DNA of 52,526 nucleotides from assembly GCA_027579435.1 (NCBI GenBank), contig JANBPK010001217.1, forward strand, positions 16,586 to 69,111, given 5' to 3'. Position 1 is the first letter of the stretch. Each line of letters begins with the position of its first letter. This stretch comes from Candolleomyces eurysporus (Eukaryota; Basidiomycota; Agaricomycetes; Agaricales; Psathyrellaceae). Of this stretch, positions 43,058 through 52,526 are shown one piece after another. A program made the position numbers and the translations under genes. The notes beneath the pieces are model-generated. The model searched no databases. It saw only the letters and a list, made by a program, of their open reading frames with translations, and had not been told where the DNA came from.

Positions 43058-44121
43058 ATGGATAGCCTCCTGGTGTGGACCTCAAACCGGTTAAACTACC
43101 TGACCACCAATGTTGTCCATCCAACCTACTTCCCCTACCTCTGGGCACCAACTCTTCACGCAGCTCGAATATCCTTGGTCTACCAGTCCCTCTCGAGGAA
43201 ATCACCTTTGAAATTTCCTTGGGGTCCATATCTTGCTGGATACTTGATATCCTGCTGGGCGGGGGGGATGATCACCCATTTAATGCTCGGATTACCACCA
43301 CCCATGGCGTATTCATTCCAACCGTATATCAATTACCTCAGCGTCCACCTGGTATTGACAGGTTTCTTCAGTCTGTTCCCCTCTGTGCGTTAATTCACGA
43401 TAAATTGACGGATTGAAACCCTAATCATTACGATTGAAATAGCTCCTGGTACCCAAGATCCTGGATACCTTCCTCTTTCCTCTTGACAGTCTCCTCAGGG
43501 CGATTTCGGTCACTGGAACCATCACCTTGTTTGATCACCCCAATCTGTCACCTGCCTTCCGTTCTATGAATACACCCTTTGGCCATTTGCTTCTAGGAGC
43601 GTTGGCTTCAGCATCCGGAGGCATTTCGCTGGCCACCTTCTCGCTCTTCTCGCCTGAATGGCGATTCTCCACCCCTCCTATCCTCAATGCGGGCTTGTGG
43701 TCCAGTGCTGACGTGTGGGGAGGTGCTTTAGCTGGTGAGTGTGATGGGTATATTTTCCTGTATTCTAAATGGATTCTAACACAATCGTTCAGCACTGCTC
43801 TTCGGCGCGTCGACTCATAGTCAAATCTTCACATTGCCCACATTGGATCCCGGTGAATTGGGGAGGGCTTATTTCCCACTCAATCTCGTTCCAGGAAGCC
43901 TACTGAAACTCTTCTTTCAATCTTCGCTCTCCTCAACGAGCAAGAGCTCCGACTTCCACCTGCTTGCCTCATCTCCCGTTTCCATTCAACACGGAAAGGC
44001 CCTGGCAGCAATCGCATTGATGACTGTCTTTGGTAGTCGCGTTCTATACACGCACTGGCTCCCTCGGACGCCCCAGTTGGAGCCTAGGAAGGCGAAGGCG
44101 AAGGCGACGAAGAAACAATAG
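43058..44121 (+). CDS. Multi-helix membrane protein, possibly TRIC/TMEM38-like
   Basis: Exons 43058-43384, 43443-43734 and 43793-44121; 315 residues; introns of 58 bp each. Starts MDSLLVW; an upstream in-frame Met is less likely. Hydrophobic segments alternate with short loops: YLAGYLISCWAGGMITHLML, YLSVHLVLTGFFSLFPSLLV, LLLGALASASGGISLATFSL, a segment around WGGALAALLFGA, and a last helix GKALAAIALMTVFGS. The C-terminus is lysine-rich (KAKAKATKK). Glycine-rich helices and the basic tail resemble trimeric intracellular cation channels, but I see no decisive signature, so the family call is tentative. Localisation to ER or other internal membranes is an inference from the lysine tail. Confidence 0.65.
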
Positions 44122-44834
44122 TTGCAGGGGAGTTTTGAAATGTACATGACGTGATTATTGGTGAAGCTTGAAGAACCGCGCACATCTCGTCAGCTGAACG
44201 TGGTTTGAGTGGTAAACTACCGGATTCTCCGTGAAGATTGGAGTCAATTTTGAAGTTGGAGTTGGAGGAAAGGGTTGATTGGAAGGTGGCTTTTNCCCCC
44301 CAGTCTTTGTCTGGCTCACGACTGCTGGCTTTCCGATTTGAGGGTTCTTTGTAGAGAATATGGATATGTTGTCCGCCCTTTTATGCGTGTGCACCTGAGT
44401 ATCATGCGGCACCGTAGATTGTGCTCATTGCAAACGCAGAGCCCATTTACTTCACGCGTCGGATCTAGATGAAGNTTTTTTACTCGCTCCATCGTCCACT
44501 TCACCCCACCCAACTCGACGCCTGGTTTTCGAGCAGATGTATTTTTACTGAATAACTTTCAAAATTTTACTCTTGAACGCATATCGGCTATCTATGGTAT
44601 TTGATAATTGTCGTACTATGTGCGTATCGTAGTCGTAGCATTTGTTATAGTTTTCCGAAGGCTACTAAGCTATCCTGTATTTCTAGAACATGACTCGGAC
44701 GTGACTGTCAAGGAACCGGCAGTTGATCACGCATATACGAGTGGAATGAGTTTAGAGAAGATAGATACGTGATGCCCAGATCTTCGTACGGACTGGGGAG
44801 AGTGGGAAGGGGTCGAGACCTCTTCGTCCCTGTC
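44122..44834. other. Downstream flank of NACHT copy 1
   Basis: Noncoding as far as I can see. It is the first of three related flanks described under the repeat entries; contains the block around 44654 with the shared CCGAAGGCTACTAAG segment. Confidence 0.45.
44160..44670. repeat. NACHT-array flank repeat, copy 1
   Basis: Similar to 48080-48500 and 51320-51800: shared blocks include GCGCACATCTCGTCA, GGATTCTCCGTGAAGATT, GGAAAGGGTTGA, TTCTTTGTAGAGA and CCGAAGGCTACTAAG. Order and orientation match, so it marks the tandem NACHT unit. Confidence 0.75.
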
Positions 44835-47148
44835 TTAATCTGTGTTGTCCACATGGAGAGCTTGGAATCGAAATTTTGTAATCGTGAAGCCATATTTCTT
44901 ATATGCCCCTTCCCACTTATTGAAGTACGATTTCACGATGTCCGCTAACTCGGGCTCTTGAAGCTCATCCTAGAAAGGAAAGAGTTGACACAAATTAGTT
45001 CAAGACCTCGATGAGACTTGATGAAAAGAGATGTTCGTACATCGAGGCGTTGGATAGCATGAAACGTAAAGCGTCCCAAGTCAAGCAACTGGCCACTTTC
45101 CCAATCTAAGCGATCTACTTCGAGTTGGGATGAGAGTCTTTCGTCAATCCTTCCCCATCCGTTATTGCGGGTAAAAGTAATGAGTCGAACATCATCGACA
45201 TATGTGGCTTGGTGCTTAGAATAGTCTAACAGCGTTTTGAGTATCCTAGAAAAGCTCCCTGATCGAAAAGAGTATTAGTGCCTCAGTGACTTGGTCGGAG
45301 TGGAGAGCGGCGACTTACATTTGTCCCAGAAGTCTTCGCGTTGAAGTATCCTCTGAAGACAGGACTTCGTAACGTATTTGCGAACCTGCGTTTCCGAAAC
45401 AAATAGGTGCTGAGCACGAAGCTCGCTGTCCAAAAATTCCAAGAACGACCGGTGGTAGAAACGCATCTCCCTCCATCGAAAGAAAACAAGCGAGTGCAGA
45501 TCAGAACAAAGAACTTCATGCCCCCCCCTCTTCGAGTCCAATAATCTCATCGAAAAGGGCAGTGCTCCATCTCCATCGCACGTCATACGCCCTGAGAGCA
45601 TTTATCTGATGGACTCGGAAGAGGAGAAGAAAATCTCGTCCCCTATTGGTGTCGACGGCTTCGTACATTTCCTTCGCGGTAGAAAGAATGTTTCTGTAGA
45701 GCATATCGAGGCGTTCAAATGGTCGTGTCTGTGGACGAGCTTCAGGTGTCCAGTTTACGACTGTCCGGATTATATCAACCGGCGAGCTGCGGTGCTCTGA
45801 TACGTATTTGACCACTGTCGCGGCGTAGATAAACTGCCCTGAAGCTGCCGCCACGAGCTTCTCGATATCCCTCTGCGTTGGCCACAGATGAGAATGTGCT
45901 CGACGGTCACGGCTTCGCCTGCCGATGTCTCGAAGTCTTCTCCACAAGTAGCGACGAATATCTGCCGTCGCATCGTACTTGTCACTGAGCTTGATGTGGT
46001 ATGCGAGTTGGTAAAGGTACCCTTCTGGGTCCGGGTCCAGCGTGCTGCGTATGGCCCATTCTGGTCTGCTGGCGAGGAAGATGCGGAAAGGGAGATCGTT
46101 ATCGAGGAGACAATGTTTGATGGTGGATAGAAGCTCCGCTTGATTTTCCTCCCCAGAACATTCGTCGAGACCGTCGATTAGGATGGCATGGGGAAACGTA
46201 TCGCGGTCCAATTCTCCGCTCGCACAGACGCGTTTGAAGGGCGAAACTATGAGTGTGTCCATCTGGATCTTGATCTTTTTGTCAAAGATAAGGGGATCTT
46301 TTTCAACGGCGTTGGCAATGGCATCTCGCAAGGCTGAGTTGTGTAGGCCTATTTGGCATGCGATAGTCGGTACGACGTGAGTTAAGTCGTTTCGAGTGGG
46401 GTCTCCCGCGGAAAAGAAGAAGGCCGAGCCAAGGGTGTTGGAGCCCGAGCAAAGCTCAGCTATCGTTTGCTGTAGCGCTGATTTTCCCGCTCCTGCTGCT
46501 CCGGTCATACAAAGCAAACGCTGGGGACCATCGCGATCTTGGATCCAATCCAAGAGCTCCTTGGTGACTTCGACGCGAGTATCTTCATCACATTTCGGTG
46601 GGTCAAATCTAGCCCTGGAGTCATGGAGGGAATTAGAGGCAGTGTTCTCTAACAGCATCTTCCAGCCTGTGAGTGGAAACATCGAAGTTGAGAATCGTTC
46701 GTTGAGTAAGACGGTCATCCAAATATGCAAACATACCATCTATCCGATTACCCTGACCAATTTGAACATTTTGGGAGGAACCGACGTTGATCATGTTTTC
46801 CACGTTGAACCTCTGTGCATTTGCAAACATCGATATAGACGCGGTATGCTCCATGGGTGATGAGTTGTTCTTGGCACTTGCGCCCGTCGGAGGGTCCATA
46901 TTGGAATAGGACGGCAACAGATGCCCAGGTGCGGTGACAGAGATCGCAGGATCCATGGACGAGCCCTCAGGCTTTTCCAACGTTGGTGAGGTATGAACTT
47001 GACCTAGCAAACCTTCCCCTGCCGACAGACTGTGACTGGGATGAGCGATCTCCTGCTCGTCTTCAGGATGCCATTTGAAGCAGGAGAAGAGGGAGCTAGA
47101 ACCAACAACGATAGACTTTGTGCTCCTTTTCTTGGGCTTAGGGAGCAT
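44835..47148 (-). CDS. NACHT-type STAND NTPase (NLR-like), copy 1
   Basis: Exons 47148-46737, 46666-45319, 45258-45041 and 44969-44835; about 703 residues. The N-terminal region is low in complexity and ends with FANAQRFNVENMINVGSSQN then VQIGQGN (VQIG at 46767-46756, residues about 128-131). A linker (RARFDPPKCDEDTR) leads to the NTPase: Walker A GAAGAGKSAL, Walker B HAILIDGLDECSG, sensor-like FLASRPEWAI. A winged/helical region and a short C-terminal domain (FTRNNGWGR, DELQEPELADIV) follow, with no ANK, WD40 or TPR repeats. In exon 2 a run of eight G at about 45521-45528 is one base too long: copy 2 is in frame here, and removing one G restores the proper exon phase. So either a base-call error or a real disabling mutation. 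Family role: fungal NLR-like proteins act in non-self recognition and programmed cell death. Confidence 0.85.
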
Positions 47149-48685
47149 ACGGGCGACCACAGCAATGAAGCCCCGATGAGAGTCGGCGGAGAGCCTGCAC
47201 AGCTCTGTATTTGAGCCTCTGACATGGGATCAAAATCGTGCGGGTAGATTACTCGGGTCTGTCGGACACAATGTTTCTGACGGGGCGACAAATAAGTCCC
47301 AGTTCCACTGCTTACGCTCGAACACGGTCGCAAGTAGAACCTAAACATCTGCCATCAATGACCTATGTTGCCGGAGATTAATATCAGTGCGCTATCTCAA
47401 GATGGACTGAGCATCGGGGCCGTCCGACCACAGCATAAAGAAGTTTGAGGTATTTTCAAATCTTGCAGTATTGGGCGATATTTTGAAGTACACAGAATCA
47501 TGGAGACGTTTTGAATATCATAGTATCAGTACAACAATGCAGGCACCCTCTGGGCTGCTTCATAAACGATGGGGGCGGGATCACCACAAAAGGAGTCCCA
47601 CCTTAAATTCTTTCCGCTGATCTCGGGCGACAAAAATGAAGCAACAATATTCACGAGTGTTTCCAGACAATTTCCAAGCCGCCTCTAACTCTGATAGTTT
47701 GGAGGGCTGTCATAGGTCCCAAGGTTTGGAAGATTGTCAATCGGGCAACGGCATTCCTATAAAAAGCCTCCCGCCGATTCTCGGAAGCTTCTCGTCTTAT
47801 TTCATTCATGAGTGTTCTCAGGCAGGTTGAACGTTGAAAGCTATTTTGATCACTGACATTTGGGAAGGTCAACAAACAAACTCACTAGACATCCTCATAC
47901 ATTAGTTTCTCATGGCAACTTCCAACGCTATACATATTCAATGGTTCCGGAGGCGATTTTTTCGCAACCCACCAAATGTCGTCGCAAAAGAAAATTTCGA
48001 TAAAAAGATCCATGCACAGGATCACACACCGACCACTGCCTGCAATTCCAAAAGACAGTTTAGACTGGAAGGGGGAGTAGTAAAGCTTCATAGAACGGCG
48101 CACATCTCGCCAACCGAACGTCCGGATTCTCCGTGAAGATTTGAGTCAAATTTGGAGTTGGAGTTGAAGGAAAGGGTTGAATGGGAGGTAGTCCATTTTC
48201 CTAATCTCTTTGGTTCACAACTGCCGGGTTCCATTGACGATTCTTTGTAGAGAGTATGGATGCGTTGTACGCCCCTTTTATGCATGCGCACCTGAGTGTA
48301 GTAAAGCACCGCTCTATCGTCCACTTCCTCACGTAGCTTGACACTTGGTTTGAATTGAGCAATTGTCTTTCTACTTGCTAACTTTTAAAAATTCACTCTT
48401 GAACACCACCATGGTAATTCATGATTGTCGTACTCTTTGCTTATTGTAGCATTTGTTGTAGTCTTCCGAAGGCTACTAAGTTATCCTGTACCTGTATTCT
48501 TGAGTCCTTAATTTGTACTATGTGAAGCATGGCTCGGACGTAACTGTCAAGAAACCACCGAAGGAACAGGTTGGGGACGCATACACAATTAGAATGGGTC
48601 AAGGGAAGATAAATACGTGATGTCCACATCTTCGGGCGGACTAGGAAGAACGGGAAGAGGTTCCGACCTACTCTTCTTCTTCGTC
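47149..48685. other. Intergenic between NACHT copies 1 and 2
   Basis: 1.5 kb. Right part (about 48020-48540) is the flank repeat copy 2; left part is the upstream region of copy 1, with a block near 47240-47275 shared with 51020-51055 upstream of copy 2. About 47360-47880 is specific to this interval and shows no gene. Confidence 0.45.
48020..48540. repeat. NACHT-array flank repeat, copy 2
   Basis: Closely related to 51250-51850 (for example GATCACACACCGACCACTGC at 48021 and 51258) and more distantly to 44160-44670. Confidence 0.75.
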
Positions 48686-50952
48686 CTAGTACTGAAAATC
48701 ATATTCCTTGTATTCTACTTCCCACTTATCGGAATACGATCTCACAATGTCTGCCAGCTCGGGCTCGTGGAGCTCATCCTAGAGAGGAAACAGGAAACGG
48801 AAATTAGTTCAAGATTGCAGTGAGGCTTGATGAAAAGAGATGTTCATACGTGGAGGCGTTGGATAGCGTTAATCATGAGGCGTCCCAAGTCACGAAACTG
48901 ACCATTAAGCCAATCTACCCGGTCGATTTCAAGTTGAGATGAGAGTCTTTCGTCAAATCTTCCCCATCCGTTATTGCGGGTAAAAGCAACGAGTTGAAGA
49001 TCGTCGAGATATATCATTTGGTGCATAGAGTAGTCGAGCAATACTTTGAATATCCTAGAAAAGCTCCCTAAGCGAAAAGGTTGCTAGTGCCTCAGTGACT
49101 TGGTCGGAATGGATAAAGGTGACTCACATTCATCCAAGAAATCTTCACGTTGAAGTATCTTCTGAAGACAGGACCCCGTAGTGTATGTGCGAACCTGTGT
49201 CTCCGAAACAAATAGGTGCTGAGCACGAAACTCGCTGTCTAAAAACTCGGAGAACGATTGGTGGTAGAAATACATCTGCTCCTCTTGGAAAAAGATGAGT
49301 GAGTGCAGGTCAGAACAAAGAACTTCATGAGCCCCCTCTTCAAGTCCAATGATTTCATCGAAATGGGCGGCGTTCATTCTCCATCGAACGCCATTCCGCC
49401 CTGCAAAGGCATTCATCTGATGAACGCGGAAGAGGAGAAGGAAATCTCGTCCTCGATTCGTGTCAACGGCCTCGTACATTTCCTTCGCCGTAGAAAGAAT
49501 GTTTCTGTAGAGCATATCAAGGTGTTCGAATGGTCGTGTTTGTTGACCAGCCTCAGGTGTCCAGTTCACGACTGTCCGTAGCCTATCCACCGGCGAGCTG
49601 CGGCGCTCTGATACGTATTTGACCACTGTCGCGGCGTAGATGAACTGGCCTGAAGCTGCCTCCACGAGCTTCTCGATGTCCCTCTGCGTTGGCCACAAAT
49701 GAGAATGTGCTCGACGGTCGCGGCTTCGCCTGCCGATGTCTCGAAGTTTCCTCCACAAGTAGCGACGAATATCTGCCGTCGCATCGTACTTGTCACTGAG
49801 CTTGATGTGGTATGCGAGTTGGTAGAGGTACCCTTCTGGGTCCGGGTCCAGCGTGCTGCGTATGGCCCATTCTGGCCTGCTGGCGAGGAAGATGCGGAAA
49901 GGGAGATCGTTATCGAGGAGACAATGTTTGATGGTGGATAGGAGCTCCGCTTGGTTCTCTTCCCCGGAACATTCGTCGAGACCGTCGATCAAGATGGCAT
50001 GGGGAAAGGTATTGCGGTCCAGTTCCCCGCTCGCGCAGACGCGTTCGAAGGGCGCAACTACGAGTGTGTCCATCTGAGTCTTGATCTTTTTGCCGAAGAT
50101 AAGGGGATCNTTTTTCGACTGCCTTGGCAATGGCATCTTGCAAGGTTGAGTTGTGTAGGCCTATTTGGCATGCGATAGTCGGTACGACGTGAGTTAAGTC
50201 GTTTCGAGTGGGGTCTCCCGCGGAAAAGAAGAAGGCCGAGCCAAGGGTATTGGAGCTTGAGCAACACTCGGCTACCGTTTGCTGTAGCGCTGATTTTCCC
50301 GCTCCCGCTGCTCCGGTCATGCAAAGCAAACGTTGGGGACCATCGCGATCTTGGATCCAATCCACGAGCTCCTGGATAACCTCGACGCGAGTATCTTCAT
50401 CACATTTCGGTGGGTCGAATCGAGCTCTCGAGTCATGGAGGGCATTAGAGGCTATATTCTTTAACAGCATCTTCCAGCCTGCGAGTCGAAACACCAAGGG
50501 GTTGATAATTGTTCGTTGAGGAAGGTCACGGAAACATGTCTACATACCATCTATCCGGTTACCCTGACCGATTTGGACATTTTGGGAGGAACCGACGTTG
50601 ATCATGTTTTCCACGTTAAACCTCTGTGCATTTGCAAACATCGACATGGATGCTGTATGCTCTACGGGCAATGAGTTGCTGTGGGCGATTGCGGCCGTGG
50701 ATGGGTCCNATATTGGGGTGAGACGGCAAGAGATGCTCGGGTGTGGTGACCGGGATTGCAGGATCCACGGACGAGNCCCCCAGGCTTCTCCAACGGTGGT
50801 GAGGCATGAACATGGCCTAGCACACCTTCCCCCGCCGACAGACCACGAGCGATCTCCTGGCCGTCTTTAGGATGCCATTTGGAGGAGGAGATCAGGGAGC
50901 TAGAACCAACAACGATAGAGTTGATGCTCTTCTCCTTGGGTTGAGGCGGCAT
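48686..50952 (-). CDS. NACHT-type STAND NTPase (NLR-like), copy 2
   Basis: Exons 50952-50548, 50478-49128, 49067-48850 and 48778-48686; about 687 residues after dropping three single Ns (50709, 50776, 50110), each of which breaks the frame beside a homopolymer or repeat and whose removal makes exon lengths fit. Same domain order as copy 1: FANAQRFNVENMINVGSSQN, VQIG at 50578-50567, Walker A GAAGAGKSAL, Walker B HAILIDGLDECSG, FLASRPEWAI, helical region, GGREENS-free short C-terminal domain ending KEYDFQY. The G-run error of copy 1 is absent. Over the central NTPase part (49760-50000 against 45950-46190) the two proteins are identical in my reading, while exons 1, 3 and 4 differ clearly. Probable function as for copy 1; whether expressed is unknown. 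Confidence 0.85.
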
Positions 50953-51931
50953 ACGGGCGACCACAGCAATGAAGCCTCGATGAGAGTTTGGAGAATTGAG
51001 GAACAGCTCTGTGTTGATCCTGACACGAGATCAAAATCGTGCGGGTAGATTACCTTTTGCGGAGGTATGTTTTGAGGGGGGGGGGCGATGAATTTGCGTG
51101 AAATCTTTGATAAAAAAAAACGACCATGCACTGGTGCCACCAAATTGACCACTGCCTATGACTTCAAGCTTCAATCCTCATAAATTGCAGAACGTAGAAT
51201 ATACAAATTCAATGGCTGCGGAGGCAAAATCTTCGATAAAAAACTACATGCACCAGGATCACACACCGACCACTGCGTGCGACTCCAAAAGACGGTTTGG
51301 ACTGGAAGGGGGAGTAGTGAAGGTTCATAGAACTGCGCACATCTCGTCAACCGAGCGTCCGGATTCTCCGTGAAGATTTGAGTCAAATTTGGAGTTGGAG
51401 TTGAGGGAAAGGGTTGAATGGGAGGCAGTCCATTTTCCCAATCTCTTTGGTTCACGACTGCTGGGGGTTCCATCGACGATTCTTTGTAGAGAGTATGGAT
51501 GCATTGTACGCGCTTTTATGCATGCACATCTGAGTTCAATGCAGCACCGCAAGTTGTGCTCATCGGCAGACGCAGAGCCATTTCCTTCAACCTCAGATCT
51601 GGATGAACTTGCTGGCTCTATTGTCCACTTCCCCCACGCAACTTGACACCTGGTTTTGAGTTGAGCAGTCGTCTTTCCACTTATCAACTTTCAAACATTC
51701 AGTCTTGAACACATATCTATGGTGAGTGATAATTATCGTACTATTTGCTTATTGTAACATTTGCTGTAGTCTTCCGAAGGCTACTAAGTTATCCTGTACT
51801 TGTATTCTTGAGTCCTTAATTTGTACTATGTGAAGGATGACGAGGACGTAACTGTCAAGAAACCAACGGAGGAACAGGTTGATAACGCATACACAAGCAG
51901 AATGGGTCAAGGGAAGATAAATACGTGATGC
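50953..51931. other. Intergenic between NACHT copies 2 and 3
   Basis: Upstream region of copy 2 followed by the third flank repeat (51240-51850). No gene seen; a run of A at 51112-51120 and of G at about 51077-51085 may be error prone. Confidence 0.45.
51240..51850. repeat. NACHT-array flank repeat, copy 3
   Basis: Third copy of the array flank; nearest to copy 2. Shared CCGAAGGCTACTAAG block at about 51774. Confidence 0.75.
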
Positions 51932-52526
51932 CTACATCTGACTAGGAAGAATGGGAAGAGATTCCGACCTACTCTTCGTCGTCGTTTTAGTCCTGAGATC
52001 ATATTCCTTGTATGCTGTTTCCCACTTATCGGAATACGATCTCACAATGTCTGCCAACTCGGGCTCGTGGAGCTCATCCTAGAGAGGAACCAGGAAACGG
52101 AAATTAATTCAAGGTTGCAATGAGACTTGATAAAAAGAGATGTTCATACGTGGAGGCGTTGGGTAGCGTTAATCATGAAGCGTCCCAAGTCACGAAACTG
52201 ATCATCAAGCCAATCTATCCGATCTTTTGCAAGTTGGGATATGAGTCTTTCGTCAAATCTTCCCCATCCGTTATTGCGGGTAAAAGCAATGAGTTGAAGA
52301 TCGTCGACATATGTTATTTGGTGCTTAGAGTAGTGGAGCAGCACTTTGAGTATCCTAGAAAAGCTCCCTAAGCAAAAAGGTTGCTAGTGCCTCAGTGACT
52401 TGGTCGGAATGGATAACGGTGACTCACATTCATCCAAGAAATCTTCACGTTGAAGTATCTTCTGAAGACAGGACTTCGTAACGTATTCGCGAACCTGCGT
52501 TTCCGAAACAAATAGGTGCTGAGCAC
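51932..52526 (-). CDS. NACHT-type STAND NTPase (NLR-like), copy 3, cut by window end
   Basis: Only the 3' exons are inside the window: end of exon 2 (52526-52428), exon 3 (52367-52150) and exon 4 (52078-51932). Exon 3 has the same 218-nt length as in copies 1 and 2 and the same FTRNNGWGRFDERL block. Exon 4 starts DELHEPELADIVRSYSDKWE and runs 48 codons to a stop, longer than in the other copies (44 and 30 codons), ending ILPSQM. The NTPase core lies beyond the window. Confidence 0.85.

Noticed and set aside
1..52526. CRISPR arrays, bacterial operons or ribosome binding sites
   Set aside because: The window is clearly eukaryotic with spliceosomal introns; none of these structures is present.

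Overview
This window reads as nuclear genomic DNA of a filamentous basidiomycete, most likely a mushroom-forming Agaricomycete. Almost every gene is cut by many short introns (about 41-70 bp in most cases) with CTAAC/CTRAY branch sites. The gene content also fits: fungal seven-helix membrane proteins, F-box proteins, a many-exon P450, and a tandem array of NACHT (NLR-like) NTPases. Many single N characters, dense in the first 5 kb, mark a low-coverage draft assembly. In several exons, dropping exactly one N beside a homopolymer restores the reading frame.

Layout, left to right. 1-7 kb: the tail of an unidentified gene, a three-exon seven-helix membrane protein, then a direct tandem duplication with a period of about 2.5 kb. 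Each unit carries a complete but divergent actin-family gene on the minus strand; the second unit also holds a truncated, splice-dead copy of the membrane-protein tail. 7-17.3 kb: two paralogous C3HC4 RING/coiled-coil proteins in opposite orientation (plus 7371-10376, minus 17313-14970) flank a VAMP7-type R-SNARE. 17.8-24.6 kb: a small unidentified gene, Sec61-beta, and a long gene-poor stretch. 24.6-35.7 kb: a SET-domain protein, two leucine-rich F-box proteins, a U2 snRNA gene on the plus strand, and an 11-exon F-box/WD40 gene of about 1117 residues. 36-44 kb: a four-helix membrane protein, a 12-exon cytochrome P450, a fused carboxymuconolactone decarboxylase-alpha/beta hydrolase, and, divergent from it, a multi-helix membrane protein. 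44.8 kb to the end: three head-to-tail NACHT NTPase genes on the minus strand, the third cut by the window edge.

The genes are not an obvious single pathway. Housekeeping parts (Sec61-beta and VAMP7 for secretion and vacuolar fusion, U2 for splicing) are mixed with fast-evolving families (actin paralogs, F-box, NACHT). The most promising material is the NACHT array with a conserved RHIM-like VQIG motif ahead of the NTPase, the decarboxylase-hydrolase fusion that could carry out the last steps of the fungal 3-oxoadipate pathway on one chain, the divergent actin pair, and a 4-nt microexon kept at the same place in both RING paralogs. Exon boundaries were derived by hand from splice signals, frame bookkeeping and family conservation; no alignment tool was run.
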